A stretch of DNA of 64,000 bases from positions 1,657,001 to 1,721,000 of the forward strand of contig CAJHZI010000641.1 in assembly GCA_905160935.1 (NCBI GenBank), given 5' to 3'. The DNA comes from Enchytraeus crypticus. Taxonomy: Eukaryota > Annelida > Clitellata > Enchytraeida > Enchytraeidae. The position numbers and the translations under genes are program-made. Of the stretch, positions 34,930-48,300 are shown piece after piece. A model generated the notes under the pieces. The model made no database searches. It was not told the origin of the DNA and saw nothing but the letters and a program-made list of their open reading frames with translations. How positions within the stretch are numbered: position 1 is the stretch's first letter; each line of letters opens with the position of its first letter.

Positions 34930-35815
34930 ATATGATGTTGAAGAATTTAACATGGCAAGGCGTCAAATGCCATAGACATGTATGTTTGCAACATATGATA
35001 TATGAATCAATAGAATGATGGTAACGGATCTGATAAATGTTGGCAAATGTACCGAAATAAATATTTTAGTTACTATTGTACTAATGAGAGTTGTGTGTGT
35101 GTGTGTGTGCTCTTCTGGGGAATCTTAGCTCTGAGGGAGCTCAGGTATGTATGGGATCTGGACCACCAAAGCGGGCAAGCCCTGCTATATCAACTATGTT
35201 CAGTAGTTAATATGACAACACCGTTGTTGATATAACTATCTTTTATTGTAGGTAACACAGGTTTCTAATACAGGTTGTAGATAGCATGCAATGTGTATAG
35301 TGCAGACAAACCATAACGACCAAGTCTAACACAGAGCGATTATAGCTGGAGAGGGAATGATCAGACAATGCAGGATTCAAACCTCGAGCCGTGTGTCCAA
35401 CAGCAAATTTACAATCAACAGACCCCCTAACACTAAGGGAGGTCCTTTATGTATAGTGGACACTCACAGATACTCAGTGGGACATAGAGACACACAAGGA
35501 AGCATACAAGGACACACAATGATTAAGACACATAGGGACGTATATATACACGAATGCTATAGTATTGACACTATAACCAATTCATTTGCACAAGAGACAC
35601 CGAAGCGAGCACACTGAATGCCCACAACAATAAATGTAAGTACTGCTATATGGTAAATGTTATACTGTTAATATAGTAAATGTTTATAATAATATCATAT
35701 CATGTAACGACTATATAACACTATCATTAATAATTGCGAGACAAAATATAAACAAAATCTTAGTACTAAATTTAATTGAGAGATATTTCTGTATAGGTTT
35801 TCTATACATGTATAC
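34930..35815. other. Intergenic stretch; short TG repeat and ACACA-rich segment
   Basis: TGTGTG at 35093-35108 and a GACACACAAGGA-type segment at 35460-35540 are low-complexity. No gene seen. Confidence 0.45.
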
Positions 35816-35819
35816 ATGT

Positions 35820-35960
35820 TGGCTGGAGCCAGTGGTGATGTGTGTAAGATACTCGACCGCGGATCAGTATGTGCGGGATCCAAATCCTGGCCTCACCCGT
35901 CACTGGCATCGCTTTCGCGTGAGGAAACTGACGTTAACTTTAGCTGTTTTAGCTTTTAAC
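35820..35960 (+). mobile_element. SINE1, best plus-strand copy
   Basis: Starts GGCTGGAGCCAGTGGTGATG, then GGTAAGAT-like TGTAAGATACTCGACCGCGG, B-box-like GGGATCCAAATCCTGGC, CACCCGTCACTGGCATCGC and GAGGAAACTGACGTTAACTT, ending TAGCTTTTA. The head resembles a tRNA with A and B boxes. Confidence 0.8.
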
Positions 35961-37075
35961 ATCGATAAAATAAAGCAGTACTGTTATTTAATACATGTAA
36001 ATGAATCGAGAGAATTGCAAAACTGAACATTTATCACAAAGAAATGAAATGTAAAATAAAACAAGAAAGAAAAATAAGAGAAGAGATGTAGGCCTACAAT
36101 GATTTAAAGTTATGAAGAACCTTTTCATCATATTTAACTGATTAACAAAGTAACAATGTCATGACAAATATACTGATAATACTACATATAGTAATTATTA
36201 TTCACAGATACTCAATAGCAATATACATGTATTGCAGAATTTTCAATAATTTTCCGTTGCATTTAAGCTAATTAGCAAATAAAAGAAGGAAAAATATATA
36301 AATGTGCAAAGACTGCAACATTAAACCACCATACTGAACATCCTGAGACTTAAATACAATATAAGTATATATATATATAAATATATATATATATCATAAT
36401 AATATAAAGAATAAAAATGCTCTCCTAATTTTAAATACTATCCTAAGTACTCGATAGTCCACATTCACAGCATGGAATGAAATGACAGAATAGGCTCAGC
36501 GTTAAATGTTTGGCTTTCGTTCAATACCTAATACCTAATTATAACTAAAGACGTTAACAAAAAGGCTAGATCATAATCAGCGAGAAATTGTTAAGCTAAA
36601 ACAATCTTAAAACCGCAGTAAAACAACACAAAACAACGGCAGATTTGTAAAAGTAAGCAACTGTTATAAGGAGTAAAACGAAACACATAAAAATGTGAGT
36701 ATAATTAACAAAATGGATAAAATATAAGATAGGCCTACACAAAAAATATAGCCTAGAGGCAGTAATAACTAATAAGACAATAGAAATAGAAGTAAAAGTG
36801 AAACGAATTAGAAATAGTAACAGTAAAAGCGCAATAAAAGTAAAAGTACAAGAGATTTATGAAACATTTATGAAGAAACAACTTATAAACTTTAACCACC
36901 AAATACAGTAAAGACACAAAACCGCACAAAAGCTCACACCTACAACATTACTCGTAACATAATGTAGCTCATATATAACTACATCGCTCTGCCCTTTCGA
37001 TAGCTTTGTAGATCCTCAACCTAACAAGGTAGGCACTAGACAGCTTTAACTTGACAAATTTAGTAGGTCAAATTA
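35961..37075. other. A-rich intergenic stretch without recognised features
   Basis: Purine-rich (AAGTAAAAGTGAAACGAA-like) and AT-rich; nothing identifiable. Confidence 0.45.
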
Positions 37076-37079
37076 TATT

Positions 37080-37275
37080 TGGATCAACCACGGCGATGGT
37101 CGGGTTTCAAAATACAACGGTTCAACGATAGAACCCTTCCTTGGACTGAATACCCGGATTTTGGCTCGCACCGTTTAAGGACCCTTCACTCTGCTCATCG
37201 GTTGTAATTTGGTTCCACAGTGTTCGATGTTGTCATGGACAACAGTAGCACTCCTAATCGTATTGTTGTTGTTGA
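37080..37275 (+). mobile_element. V element with TTG tail
   Basis: CCTTGGACTGAATACCCGGA, TTTTGGCTCGCACCGTTT, CTCTGCTCATCGG and GTTCGATGTTGTCATGGACA, then ACAGTAGCACTCCTAATCG and TTGTTGTTG. It is the fullest V copy and gives the family order. Confidence 0.6.
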
Positions 37276-37399
37276 TACATCTGACGTCTTGGAGAGAAAC
37301 CCTTGAGACTTTTGACCTCGACGTCAGTCTAACACAATGAATCTTTATATCAACAGTTATCATTGCGGGCTTGAAAGCATCACATATTTTATACTATGC

Positions 37400-37665
37400 T
37401 GGAGTATGAGGAATGAAAGGATAGGACACATTGGACACAGAGGAATGCGAGCTGGATAGGACACAATCTAAGGGGGGAAGGTCTACTAAAAGAGGTCATT
37501 GAAGGTAGAATGGAAGGAAAGAGAGGCAGGAGCAGACCGAGATAAGGTATGTTAGACGATTTAAAGACACACTCATATGTGGAAATGAAGAGGAAGGCGG
37601 AAGACAGAGAAGAGTGGAGGCGTTATATACCATGGACCTGCCAGTAGGCAGTGCACTAAGAGAGA
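37400..37665 (+). mobile_element. LINE-T 3' tail, well preserved
   Basis: Encodes SWIGHNLRGEGLLKEVIEG, RMEGKRGRSRPR, then MLDDLKTHSYVEMKRKAED and REEWRRYIPWTCQ with a stop, ending CTGCCAGTAGGCAGTGCACTAAGAGAGA in two adjoining blocks. It is 5'-truncated at about 265 bp. Confidence 0.8.
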
Positions 37666-37669
37666 TTTT

Positions 37670-38005
37670 ATACTATGCCGGTTCTAATAATGCCGAGGCT
37701 TCAGATAATTTTAACGCACATTTCGCTGCCCAACGATGGCGTTGAAGGATACCTGGTTTCAATTCGTCTCTCTAATGAGTATTTTAGACGACTAATAACA
37801 ATCTATATAGTCGATTCTTTTAAGCATAACATTATTGCATATATCAGAAATATAACGAGAATAATTAAAAACCTGAAGTGAGCTTAACTATGTCTCAGAA
37901 GCGATTAAAACTCACGCTGGCCCTGTATGGTCAGAAAACAGTTTAAAAACATATACACAAACCATTTACGTTAATTAATTTTAAAAGTATTAAAATAAAT
38001 TTCAA
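37670..38005. other. Intergenic stretch without recognised features
   Basis: AT-rich sequence; the 68-residue frame here has no recognisable motif. Confidence 0.4.
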
Positions 38006-38009
38006 TCAA

Positions 38010-38130
38010 AGCTAAAGGTCAAAAGGAAAAACCCGGTGTTAATGTCAGTTTCATCTCTGGAATAATTATTAGTGACGGGTAAGTCTAGTATTTGAACACC
38101 AGACATATTGTTCCACGATCGAGCCACAGG
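38010..38130 (-). mobile_element. SINE1 copy, diverged
   Basis: GTTAATGTCAGTTTCATCTC, TTAGTGACGGGTAAGTC, GTATTTGAACACC and GATCGAGCC follow the SINE1 order on the minus strand. Confidence 0.58.
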
Positions 38131-38904
38131 CCAGATATTTGGAAAACTAAGTTTTCACTTCATAGTGGTGCCACAAGTCCGATAAACATCCACTAATTAA
38201 ATTTAAGAGTATACTATATATTTCAACTTTTAAGTCAGAGTCTACATAACATAGTGTTATATAAAAATTACAAATAATTAGTAGGGCCTATTTAACAAAT
38301 AAATAGTTTAGATATCGCACAAATATCTATTAAATATAATAACAATGTATTTAATATATTTTAGTAAAATCAAGTTCAAATAACAAATTCAAATGTCGAG
38401 ATTCCAAAGAGAAACACATTTAGTAATATCAGTATTACATGTAAAATATTACCAAAAATAATACTTTGAAGTAACTGAATACGTTTTTTGAGTTTTTAGT
38501 TTCATTCCGAAATATCAAACTTAAAATATTTACGTTGGAATCAATGTGGCATCAAACTACAATATTCATTCTCCTTATTTAAAAAACAATTACATTAACA
38601 AAATGACGCCAAATGACATAATACAAAAATTAAAGATTGCTATCTAAATAAAAACAGAGCACTAGACATTGAAGTCATCATAGCAAGCGTGTCAGAAACA
38701 AGCGACAATTATGGTCGTCATTACGAAACGTTTTTAACTGTTAAGATACAAATTTAGTCATAAGCCTGACATTTGTTAAATTTTCAATGTTCCGAAGTAG
38801 TCATCCACATTATAATACGTTAAACATTTCAATATAATGAAGTGGTCAGCCACTCTATGTTAAATTCTATCAATTCACTGGACTCCGACGAGATGGAGGA
38901 CTTG

Positions 38905-39060
38905 GCTAAAACGCTCAAGCTAAATCTAAGTTTAACGTCAGTTTCTAGCATCGACAGCAACTTTATGCAAGTCAGTAGCATACGGTCGAGCACAGGATTT
39001 GAACTCTGCAACTGCACCTCCGTTGTAACTGATCATGCTATTGGCTCAGCCAATTGGTTG
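38905..39060 (-). mobile_element. SINE1 copy in the EndoU 3' UTR
   Basis: It begins a few bases after the EndoU stop: TTGGCTGAGCCAATAGCATG, B-box-like AGAGTTCAAATCCTGTGCTC and GAAACTGACGTTAAAC, then TTAGCTTGAGC. Copies of the same family at 5848 and 35820 support the call. Confidence 0.7.
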
Positions 39061-39064
39061 ACGT

Positions 39065-39313
39065 CTAATCAGACTTTGACATTGGAAAGGCAGACCCAAT
39101 TCCTCGGCCATGACGATAGCAAGTCAACTCGACATCATATTGATTTATGCGAACAAGGGCTTTCTGCTTGCCCATCAAGAACATGACGGTGTAGATAGCC
39201 AGCTCCAACTCTGGACTGGTTCCTATGAACATACTGCCCACAGGCTTACCACTCAATTTCTGCCACATAAACTGTAGAGTCATGAGTCTGGGGGATTCTT
39301 CAATTTCCTCTGT
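39065..39313 (-). CDS. EndoU: EndoU exon 10 (catalytic lysine, C-terminus)
   Basis: Acceptor ttatttgcag, phase 0. Encodes [36 protein letters not shown] and [19 protein letters not shown], ending in TAG. It holds the active-site lysine in GKPVGS. Confidence 0.95.
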   Translation of the reverse strand, partial: TEEIEESPRLMTLQFMWQKLSGKPVGSMFIGTSPELELAIYTVMFLMGKQKALVRINQYDVELTCYRHGRGIGSAFPMSKSD

Positions 39314-42300
39314 CTGCAAATAATTATATTAAAATATAAAAAAATACAATTTTGATATTTAAGTAGAGTCTATATAGCTACTTATGTGAAATAACCATTA
39401 TCTTATTTGCTGTGAAAGAGACGTTTGTAGGAGGATGACTTGGATATCGATCGTGGTATTTAATCTGTGCATATTGGAAAATGTGTAGGCCCAGTTCTGT
39501 TGTAGATTGAAATTTGTTAGTACATGTTATCTTGTAAATAAGTTAATTATGTTACGCTATGATAGTTATCTAGATAAACTTTTAGTACCAAATGTTTACT
39601 TAGTTAGGCACTTAAGTCAACCATATAATTCACTTACCAGGGCAATGTATGTCAAAGATTTTACCCTCCATATATCCCGCGAATCAACTTCAATGAACTT
39701 CTATGTCTTTCAGGCACATTAATATCATATTCTATCGGACATTGTACGCACTCAATCATCACTGTGGGTATATTGTAATAAAATATCCTGGTTTAACAAC
39801 CAGTGATAATATCTCGCAGTATGGAGAACATACACTTAGTTTAATTTAACAAATAGCAGAGGAACTAGAGGTCATAATTTTAAACTTAAATCTAGAAGTA
39901 CTATGGACATACAAATACAAATAGAAGTACACATTGTTTATATAGAGAAACATAAAGAGTATTACATGTTTGCTTGAACAAGCACATATTGTTTCTAACC
40001 CAGTACTGCTATTTTAGATTTTAATCTATAATTCACGAATCTTCAGATTTTCTTTGCCATAAATATAATTGACTATATAAGCTCAAATTCCCGTGTTTCG
40101 TCCAGGTTGCTTGAAGAATAGACCAACCGTGTGAATATGCACGTGTCGTAGAAAGCGACATGAACACAAGATCCAAACCAAAGTCAGAAAGGGCATTCGG
40201 TTAGTGAGCGCATAGGCTCCAGAAATTGCTACCAAATTTAAAATATTTAATAGGGGATTGACTGATGAAATGGTTAGGGGCAGAGAGGGGACCCTAGTTC
40301 AACTGGGATTTAAGGGAAGATGACTATAAAAGCCTAAATATTTAATATTTAAAGTCTAGAAATTATGTACCGTTCCACGCCGGAAATAGCCGCGATAGTC
40401 AACATGGCCTGCCTTCTCCTGCAGATAGAACTGAATCCAGTTGTGGAACCCAATCACCTCGTGCAGGCGGGTCTCTCCAACAAATACATGCTCAAATCCA
40501 CAAGAGTTGGCAACACTGCAGCCACAAAACACAACAAAATTAAGCATAATTATATCTTATACTGGAAAGGGAGACAACTATTGCCGGATTCTATATAAAT
40601 TTTAATACTAGACAATCTGTAAAAAATTATTTATATTCAGATACCAAGAATAATGAAATAATAATTAAATTCTAGCACAAAACTGAAACCCCAGGATATA
40701 ATTTTCGCAAACCTAAAGATATTAAATTTAACAATATACTGAATCTCTTCAACATTAATCAGTTAAACAGTCCCTGGTTCCTCAATGCTGCACTACATCA
40801 TTTCACTTTATAAATATTTAAAATTACGATGTTCGATGAGGATAGTTCAAAAACAGCCAAATTACGAAAGTATAGCACAATAACTACAACAGGTATAATA
40901 GTTAGTTTTTATACTTTCATTAACCATCCATTCTGTTCATCTATTACGTAAAGATATATGTTTAGAAATTATCTATATCCTTAATACAAACTATAAGCAA
41001 ATAAAATACAGAAATGCATAAAACAGCAACAAATGACTCTCAATTATCTATTTCCTTCTTAGACAAATACTATTCTTCCCTTTCTAGATAAGCACTGTTA
41101 TCGATCTCGCTTCTTCTTCGGTCTAGGCATTATCTGAGCGTTCTAGTTTTAAATGACAGATCCTGGGGTGAATGGAACCCCCGTGGGTTCGAATCCCAGC
41201 CGCTCTGATCTGAGAGTAAAATCTCGGACATTCAATGGCATGGTTATACGGAGAATGGACTAAATCACCAAACGGTTTAAACATGTGGTATTAACATTAA
41301 GAAATCAAGATAGTTGATCATTTCACTACAGTGTTTATTTACTTTTTCTTGTGATGCAGAACTTCTTGTAGGTGTATGTTCTGCTTGAAATGTCCTTATC
41401 GTCGCTCTCGGGTTAGAAACAGGACTTTAAATCTTAATTGTATTGTATTCTACCAATACATTACATGTTAATCTCTTACTCGTCCTCTTTGGTTCGTTTG
41501 TAGATCTTGAACCAGATGTCATACAGCAGTTGTTTGAATGCGTTGATATCAGAAGGAGCTTTCTTGTGATCAACTAGAAATCTATGAGCTTCTGACATGA
41601 CTGGAGTATGGCAAGCCAGTCCCAGGAAATGCCAATTCTCCCATTCCTCGTGGGGAGAAAAATCCTCAGACTCAGTGGTTTGTGACTCGTAGTTGTCCAG
41701 CAGAAGTCTGAATGCTGGATATAATTATTACACGGCATAATTAACCAAATAAATCAGAATGACTTAATAGCGTAGGGGTAACGTCAAGAAGTTTTAAATG
41801 ACAGATCCTGAGGTGAATTGAATCCTCGTGGGTTCGAACCCCAGCCGTGCTGATCTGAGAATATAATCTCAGACTGGTTATATGGAAAATGGTCTAAACT
41901 GCCGAACGATTTAAACATGTGGTATTAACAGTGATAGATATCAACATAGTTGATCATTTCACTATAATGTGTGTTTTATTTTTAATTAAATTATTATTCC
42001 ACCCTGAAATTGATTAAGTTTTATTAGACTCCCAACTTAGTAGAAGCAGATATCTTGACCTCCAGAAGTCAGACAATCTCTATTAGACCAGTTTATGATA
42101 AATATATTAATAAACTATTACTTTATTACAATTATAACTGATATATCGCATAAATATTACAACAATATACAAACAATAGTAGTTAAAGTATATATCGATG
42201 GCGTTCTTGAGATTTATGGAGACAAAGATTCTGCCAAATTTAATTATCACCAAAATACCAGCAAGACCAAGCTGCAGCATAATTAAAGTTCTCTCATCTG

Positions 42301-45300
42301 ATATTCTTGTTTTGTATTTTACTACAGAACGAACATAAAAATGGCTGTACCATTGTAAGTAGGCCGTTGGAAAGTTCTTTCTTCGTCCAAGAACTTGAAC
42401 AATGATCGCTTTGCATTATCAGGCCTCTGCATATCTGTCCCGGTAACATACCCTGTTGAGAATAAAATTAATTAATTTTTATTGTGGCAACGTTTTCAGC
42501 TAAGTTAAATGTCGTCAATGACTCTTTGTAAAATCAACACGCTCTAGTATTGAATTTAATTTTAGAATAAAATTATAAGAAATTTTATAGGACTAAACCC
42601 TAACAAAGTCCATTCTCAGAATTATTATGTTTGGCAGTTCAGCTTGATCCATATGAAATAAGAACCACACAATCAATCAAATCACATAGCAAAACTGTGC
42701 TACTTTTTATATTCTCTCTCTTTCTTTAGTGTTCTGCCAATTGGCAGGTCCTAGATACATCTTCTTACTCAAATGCTTCGTTTATTCTTCATAGAGAGCA
42801 CCCCATCGATTAATGAGTTAACCCTTTCACAGAAAACTTTGTCTTATCCACAACTTAATGTAGCTCTGAAATAGATGAGTAATACTAAATGATGAATAGA
42901 CATTTTAAAATGAATAATTCATAATTAAAATAATCTATTTAATTCATTCAGATATGTAATGTTTAATATTTATGGTCTCATTTACAAAAAATTCTTGCTT
43001 AGAAGCTATCAAATGATATTTGACATCTTACAGGCATATAGTAATTTTGATCTCAAAAATAGCGACTCCACAAAATATAAGGATAATATGTAATTTCCAA
43101 ATGACAAAGAAATTGTCTTTGATGGCAGCAAAAAAAATTCCAGGTCACACTATAAGTACTAAAATGTTAGAAAATTATATATTGGAAAAAATATTTGGTG
43201 CATAAAGGTGGTTGACTAAATCTGCTTAACCTTGTAAAATTAAAAATTGAATTCTTGACTAATTTGTGAAAGACAATGGGTTTCATCAAAGGGGCCTCTT
43301 CATTCCTGAAATTCTTTTTAAGTTTAACAAATTTCAACTATTCCAATTACTTTCTGAATATAGAATTATTGAGTTTCTACATATTAGTTTTATTAGGCCT
43401 AAATGGTTTGTCAGTCTACAAGATGCTGTATAAATTTCATTGATGACATTTTTACATATAGATAATGTATTTTTAACACTTCAAGATTAAGGATTTAAAA
43501 AAAATACTTTTGGAGTTCCAATAACAAATGCTCATAAATGATCTTACACCATTACAAAAAGTTCTATCAAAATCTAGACCATTGAATATATCAGTATCAG
43601 TCATAGAAATTTACCAGATCGAAATGAAATGTTTATAAATTATCAGATCACAGAAATTGAAATAAATAAAATGAAATATGTTGGGATAACCAAGTAAAAC
43701 TATATCGGAAGTAATATTTTTCTCAAGCTATAGGCTACATTAAAGTGTAGATAAGGAAAAGACTTTTAAGATGAGATTTCCTTATTGATGGAAGAAGTGC
43801 TCTTGCAAGTGCAAGACAGAAGACTATGAGTGAAGTAATATGTACCTTGGGCATATCACTTGGCAGAATACTAGATAGGGAGAGAGAGATAGAACACAGA
43901 TAACGGATCATATTTATATAGTTATGGAATCCTGAATATAAATAAAATAATGTGGATTTGTCTATAAATAACACATATCACCCGATTATTTTCCGTAGCA
44001 ATGAATAAGCTCATAATGGCTTTTCACCTCAAAGTTATCAAGTTTGAAATCTTCTTAATTGATATTACTGATAATTTTTCAGAAAGTTACAATATGTTAC
44101 ATAAATGAGCTACTACAATAACACTGTAGTATTTATTCATTATATACACAAGAAATTCTAATATAGGCCTACAATTTACAATTAGTAAAATATTACATTA
44201 CATTGCAGATCTAGCGCGTACTCTTCTTTTGGTATTGCCCTATTGTAATCCATGTCCCAAAGCCTCGAAAATAAATCCGACAGCTCCATATCAAAGGCAT
44301 TTCTATTAAAATGAAACAATAACGGGAACGAATTTAAGCAATGTAGTCATTATTGTAGCCATTTTAATAATTACAATAGTTTCTGATCAAAACCTTCAGA
44401 AAGGAGTGTTTTTAAATGACATAGAAACAGATCAATAAGTTTCAACATTGATGGATTGATCTACTACAATTAAGTTTTATTTTTAATTATATGATTACAA
44501 GATGTACCTGTGAGCAAAAATGCACACATCTAGGAAAAATGATAACTTTTAACTTAACCTGGATAAAAGCTCAAACCTCTTAATCCTAAGGCAGGCATTC
44601 TAGCCATTGATGTACTCTCAGGAACTCAATACGTAGAAATTACTTATGTACATGAAAAAGTTGTTTGATTAAAAATTATAAATATGACGATGCGATGAAA
44701 TTTAAATTGCCAAAATTTAAATTGGACAAATGAGAGAGTAGTAATTAGTGTTAATAATTATCAAGTATAAATATGACATAGCAATTAAATTTCAATCTAT
44801 AGGGCCTACTCGCCAAAAATTTCTAATCGACAAATGACAGAGCTGTAGCGTTAATATTTTTCAGTTATAAACATGACCCAATGATAAAATTTAAATAGCC
44901 AATATACTCAACATAAACTTTTAGTCATCAAATGACAGAGCTGTAATTAGTGTAGAAGCCATGATATAATTTAAATAGCCCCTATACTCACCATTAATTC
45001 ATAATAGTCATATGACAGAGATGTAATAAATGTCACTATTAAGAAATAATAAATATAAATTATGACGCTCAACATTACTTCAGAGAGACGGACACAACTG
45101 GCTTATTATATTAGATAGCATATGCAATACAAGTTGACCATTACATAGAAAACATTACAAATTGTATTAAACCAGTATTATTGTAAGAACTTGTAATAGG
45201 AAACTTGATATAATTACAATTCTAATACAAATATAAGGATATTAAACAAATGTAGATGTAGAAATGAGTCTCTGCATATGAAAGTAGCAGTTGCTGTTAG

Positions 45301-48300
45301 AATAGACATAACTTCAAATACTTACGACATGAAAAGTTGAAGAAAAAATTATAATTCACCTGATTAACACATTCAATAGAAAAAAATGTGATTTGAAAAT
45401 TTGTAATGGGTCACTTACTTTCCAGCCATACAATCTTTTGTGCTTTCTCTTCTACAACTGCTGGAGCTGTAGCAATACAGATAGGCTAAGAAGAAAGAAG
45501 TAACAGAGGCGTAGACCAAATGGGATCCAAAATGATCTTTGCTCTTTGCGAACATGTGAAACCTGTAGAAAAATAATTATATCAAGCTACCTGCATTTAG
45601 AAACAAGTGAGACAAAAATTGAATATTGCAAAAAGGAATCATACACCTGCTGTAACAATTTTTGCTACTTAGATTAAGCAAAAAGTCAACAATATTAAGA
45701 ATTCAGTTTTTTAAGATTTAAACATAATCAGCAGGATCATAGATATTGCCGATTATGGAGTTGAGAGGGCCAGTAAGATAACATCATCATAATGTATGTA
45801 AAGTAACAATAAGGATTTTTATTTTTACAAATGAACATTGAATATATATTTTAACTTAACTTAACATAATTATACTGGTTAAGGAAGTCCCAAGAACCTG
45901 TAACACCAGTATTTTGATGTAATTTCATACCTCTATACATAGAAACCATAAAGGGAAGAAAAGATACAAACCTTGACAAGTTGATGGGCTTCAAAGGAAG
46001 AACGTAAGAAAAAAATTAAACACTCACCAAAATACCACACACATACATAACCATCTCACATATAAACCAACACACAGGTACACAACTATGCACAAATACA
46101 CATACATTATGCATCCATGCATGCACACATACATGTACATGCATACACACATACATGCACATACACACATACATAAACATACATACACTTATCAAATACT
46201 TATATGCATATACATATACATATATACCCCATATCCACATAAATATGCACAAATATACATACATATACATACACATGCACTCACATATATACATACATAC
46301 ACATACATACATATACATACATGCATACACATACGTACATATATACACATATACACACATATATACACATACATATACACATACATACATACACATACAT
46401 AGATACAAAACTTACACACTTATACATACACCTACATATATACACATAGAATACACTCACACATACACACATCGAACTTACAGACAAAAATATGCAAGCA
46501 TGCATATAACTACATACTAGCCATATCAACCAGTTGCAAAATATAGTCATACATTACAATACATACAAGCATACATGCATAAACATACATAGACATACAT
46601 ACATGTGTACACACATACACACACCTGCGCATACATACACATACAAGCCTTACTCACACTCATGAATACCTAGAAATCAAATACCCTCATGTAGTGTGCA
46701 ACTAATCAGCCTATCTATACAAAATAAACAAACAATTTATCAATTCAATGTATTTCTTTCCAATACTTATCTAGCCTATTCTTAAAAGCATTCACTGACT
46801 CTGCCTCTACTACATACTGAGGTAACACGTTCCATATATTTACAACTCTCTGACTGAAAAAGTTTCTTCTAACTTCTAATCTGGATCTAACCTTTATTAT
46901 TTTGAATCTAAGCCCTCTTGTTCTAGCATAGTCTAATAGTTTGACAAATTCTTCACATTCGATATTGTCAAAACCTTTAAATATTTTATGCACTTGAATT
47001 AAATCCCCTCTGGTATGTCTATCTTCTAAACTAATTAGACCCAATGCATCTAACCTAGATTCATAGTTTTGACCTCTACATTCAGCAATCATTCTAGTTG
47101 CTCTCCTTTGAACTCTTTCCATACATTCCACATCCTTCCTTAAAAAAGGTCTCCACGCTTGTACGCAATATTCTAATTTAGGTCTTACTAATGCTTTATA
47201 TAATTTAACTATTACATCCTTATTACGACTTTTTATAGTTCTCCTAATTAAACCTAAAGTGTGATTAGCACAATTTGCTGCTGATTTACACTGCTCTGAA
47301 AATTTTAGGGTATTATCAATAATGACACCTAGATCTTTTTCTTTAATAGATGATTTTAGTTCTGCATTACCAAGTTTATATTGATTACAACTATTATTGT
47401 GACCTACATGCATAACTGTACATTTATCAACATTGAAGCTCATCTGCCAGGTAGTTGCCCAATTATGCAAACTGTCTATATCTCTCTGAAGTGATAACAT
47501 ATCCTCTAGATTACCTATATTTTTACATAAAGTACAGTAAACACGCATTATAGTGAATAATCAACTATGTTGATATCTATCACTTTTAAAACCACATGTT
47601 TAATCCGTTAGGCAATTTAGACCATTTTCCGTATAACCAGTCCAGTGAATGTCCGAGATTTTACTCTCAGATCAGCGCGACCAGGATTCGAACCCACGAG
47701 GATTCAAATCACCTTAGGATTTGTCATTTAAAACTTCATGACGTTACCCCTACGCTATTTAGACATTCTAATAATTTACATAATTTGGTATCATCAGCAA
47801 ACTTACTCATTTTGGATATTATGTTGTTGTCTAAGTCATTAATGTAAACCAAAAATAAAATTGGACCCAACACTGAACCCTGTGGAACCCCACTAGTGAC
47901 ATTGTGCCAAGCCGAGTCATGATTTGAAATGCAAACTTTATGTCTCCTGGAGGTTAACCAACTTCTAATCCAATTCAGGACAGAGCCAGTAACTCCATGA
48001 GCTTCAAGTTTACAAAACAATCTCTCGTAAGGCTCTTTATCAAAAGCCTTTGCAAAATCAAATAGACTATGTCTACTGGATTACCATTATCAACATGCAG
48101 TGTGACGGATTCCATAAAGCTTAAGATGTTTGCTAGACAAGATCTATTTCTGGTAAATCCATGTTGACTATCTCTTATTAATCCATAACTATTTAAATGT
48201 TTAACTAAACTATCCTTAATAATGCTCTTGAACACCTTACCTACGATACTAGTCAAACTAACTGGTCTATAGTTCTCAGGTTTGTCTCTTCTACCTTTCT

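Noticed and set aside
41190-41215. tRNA gene suggested by a perfect B box (GGTTCGAATCC)
   Set aside because: The same B box and flanks recur at 41768 and 47536 with a long shared body, so it is SINE2, not a tRNA gene.
45486-45562. Alternative acceptor at 45563 extending EndoU exon 5
   Set aside because: After exon 4 this acceptor puts the frame into an early stop; the acceptor at 45486 fits phase and has a better pyrimidine tract. Only an alternative start could use this stretch.
46016-46550. Tyrosine/cysteine- or histidine/threonine-rich ORFs up to 130 aa
   Set aside because: Artefacts of the ACAT tetranucleotide tract beside the CR1 3' end.
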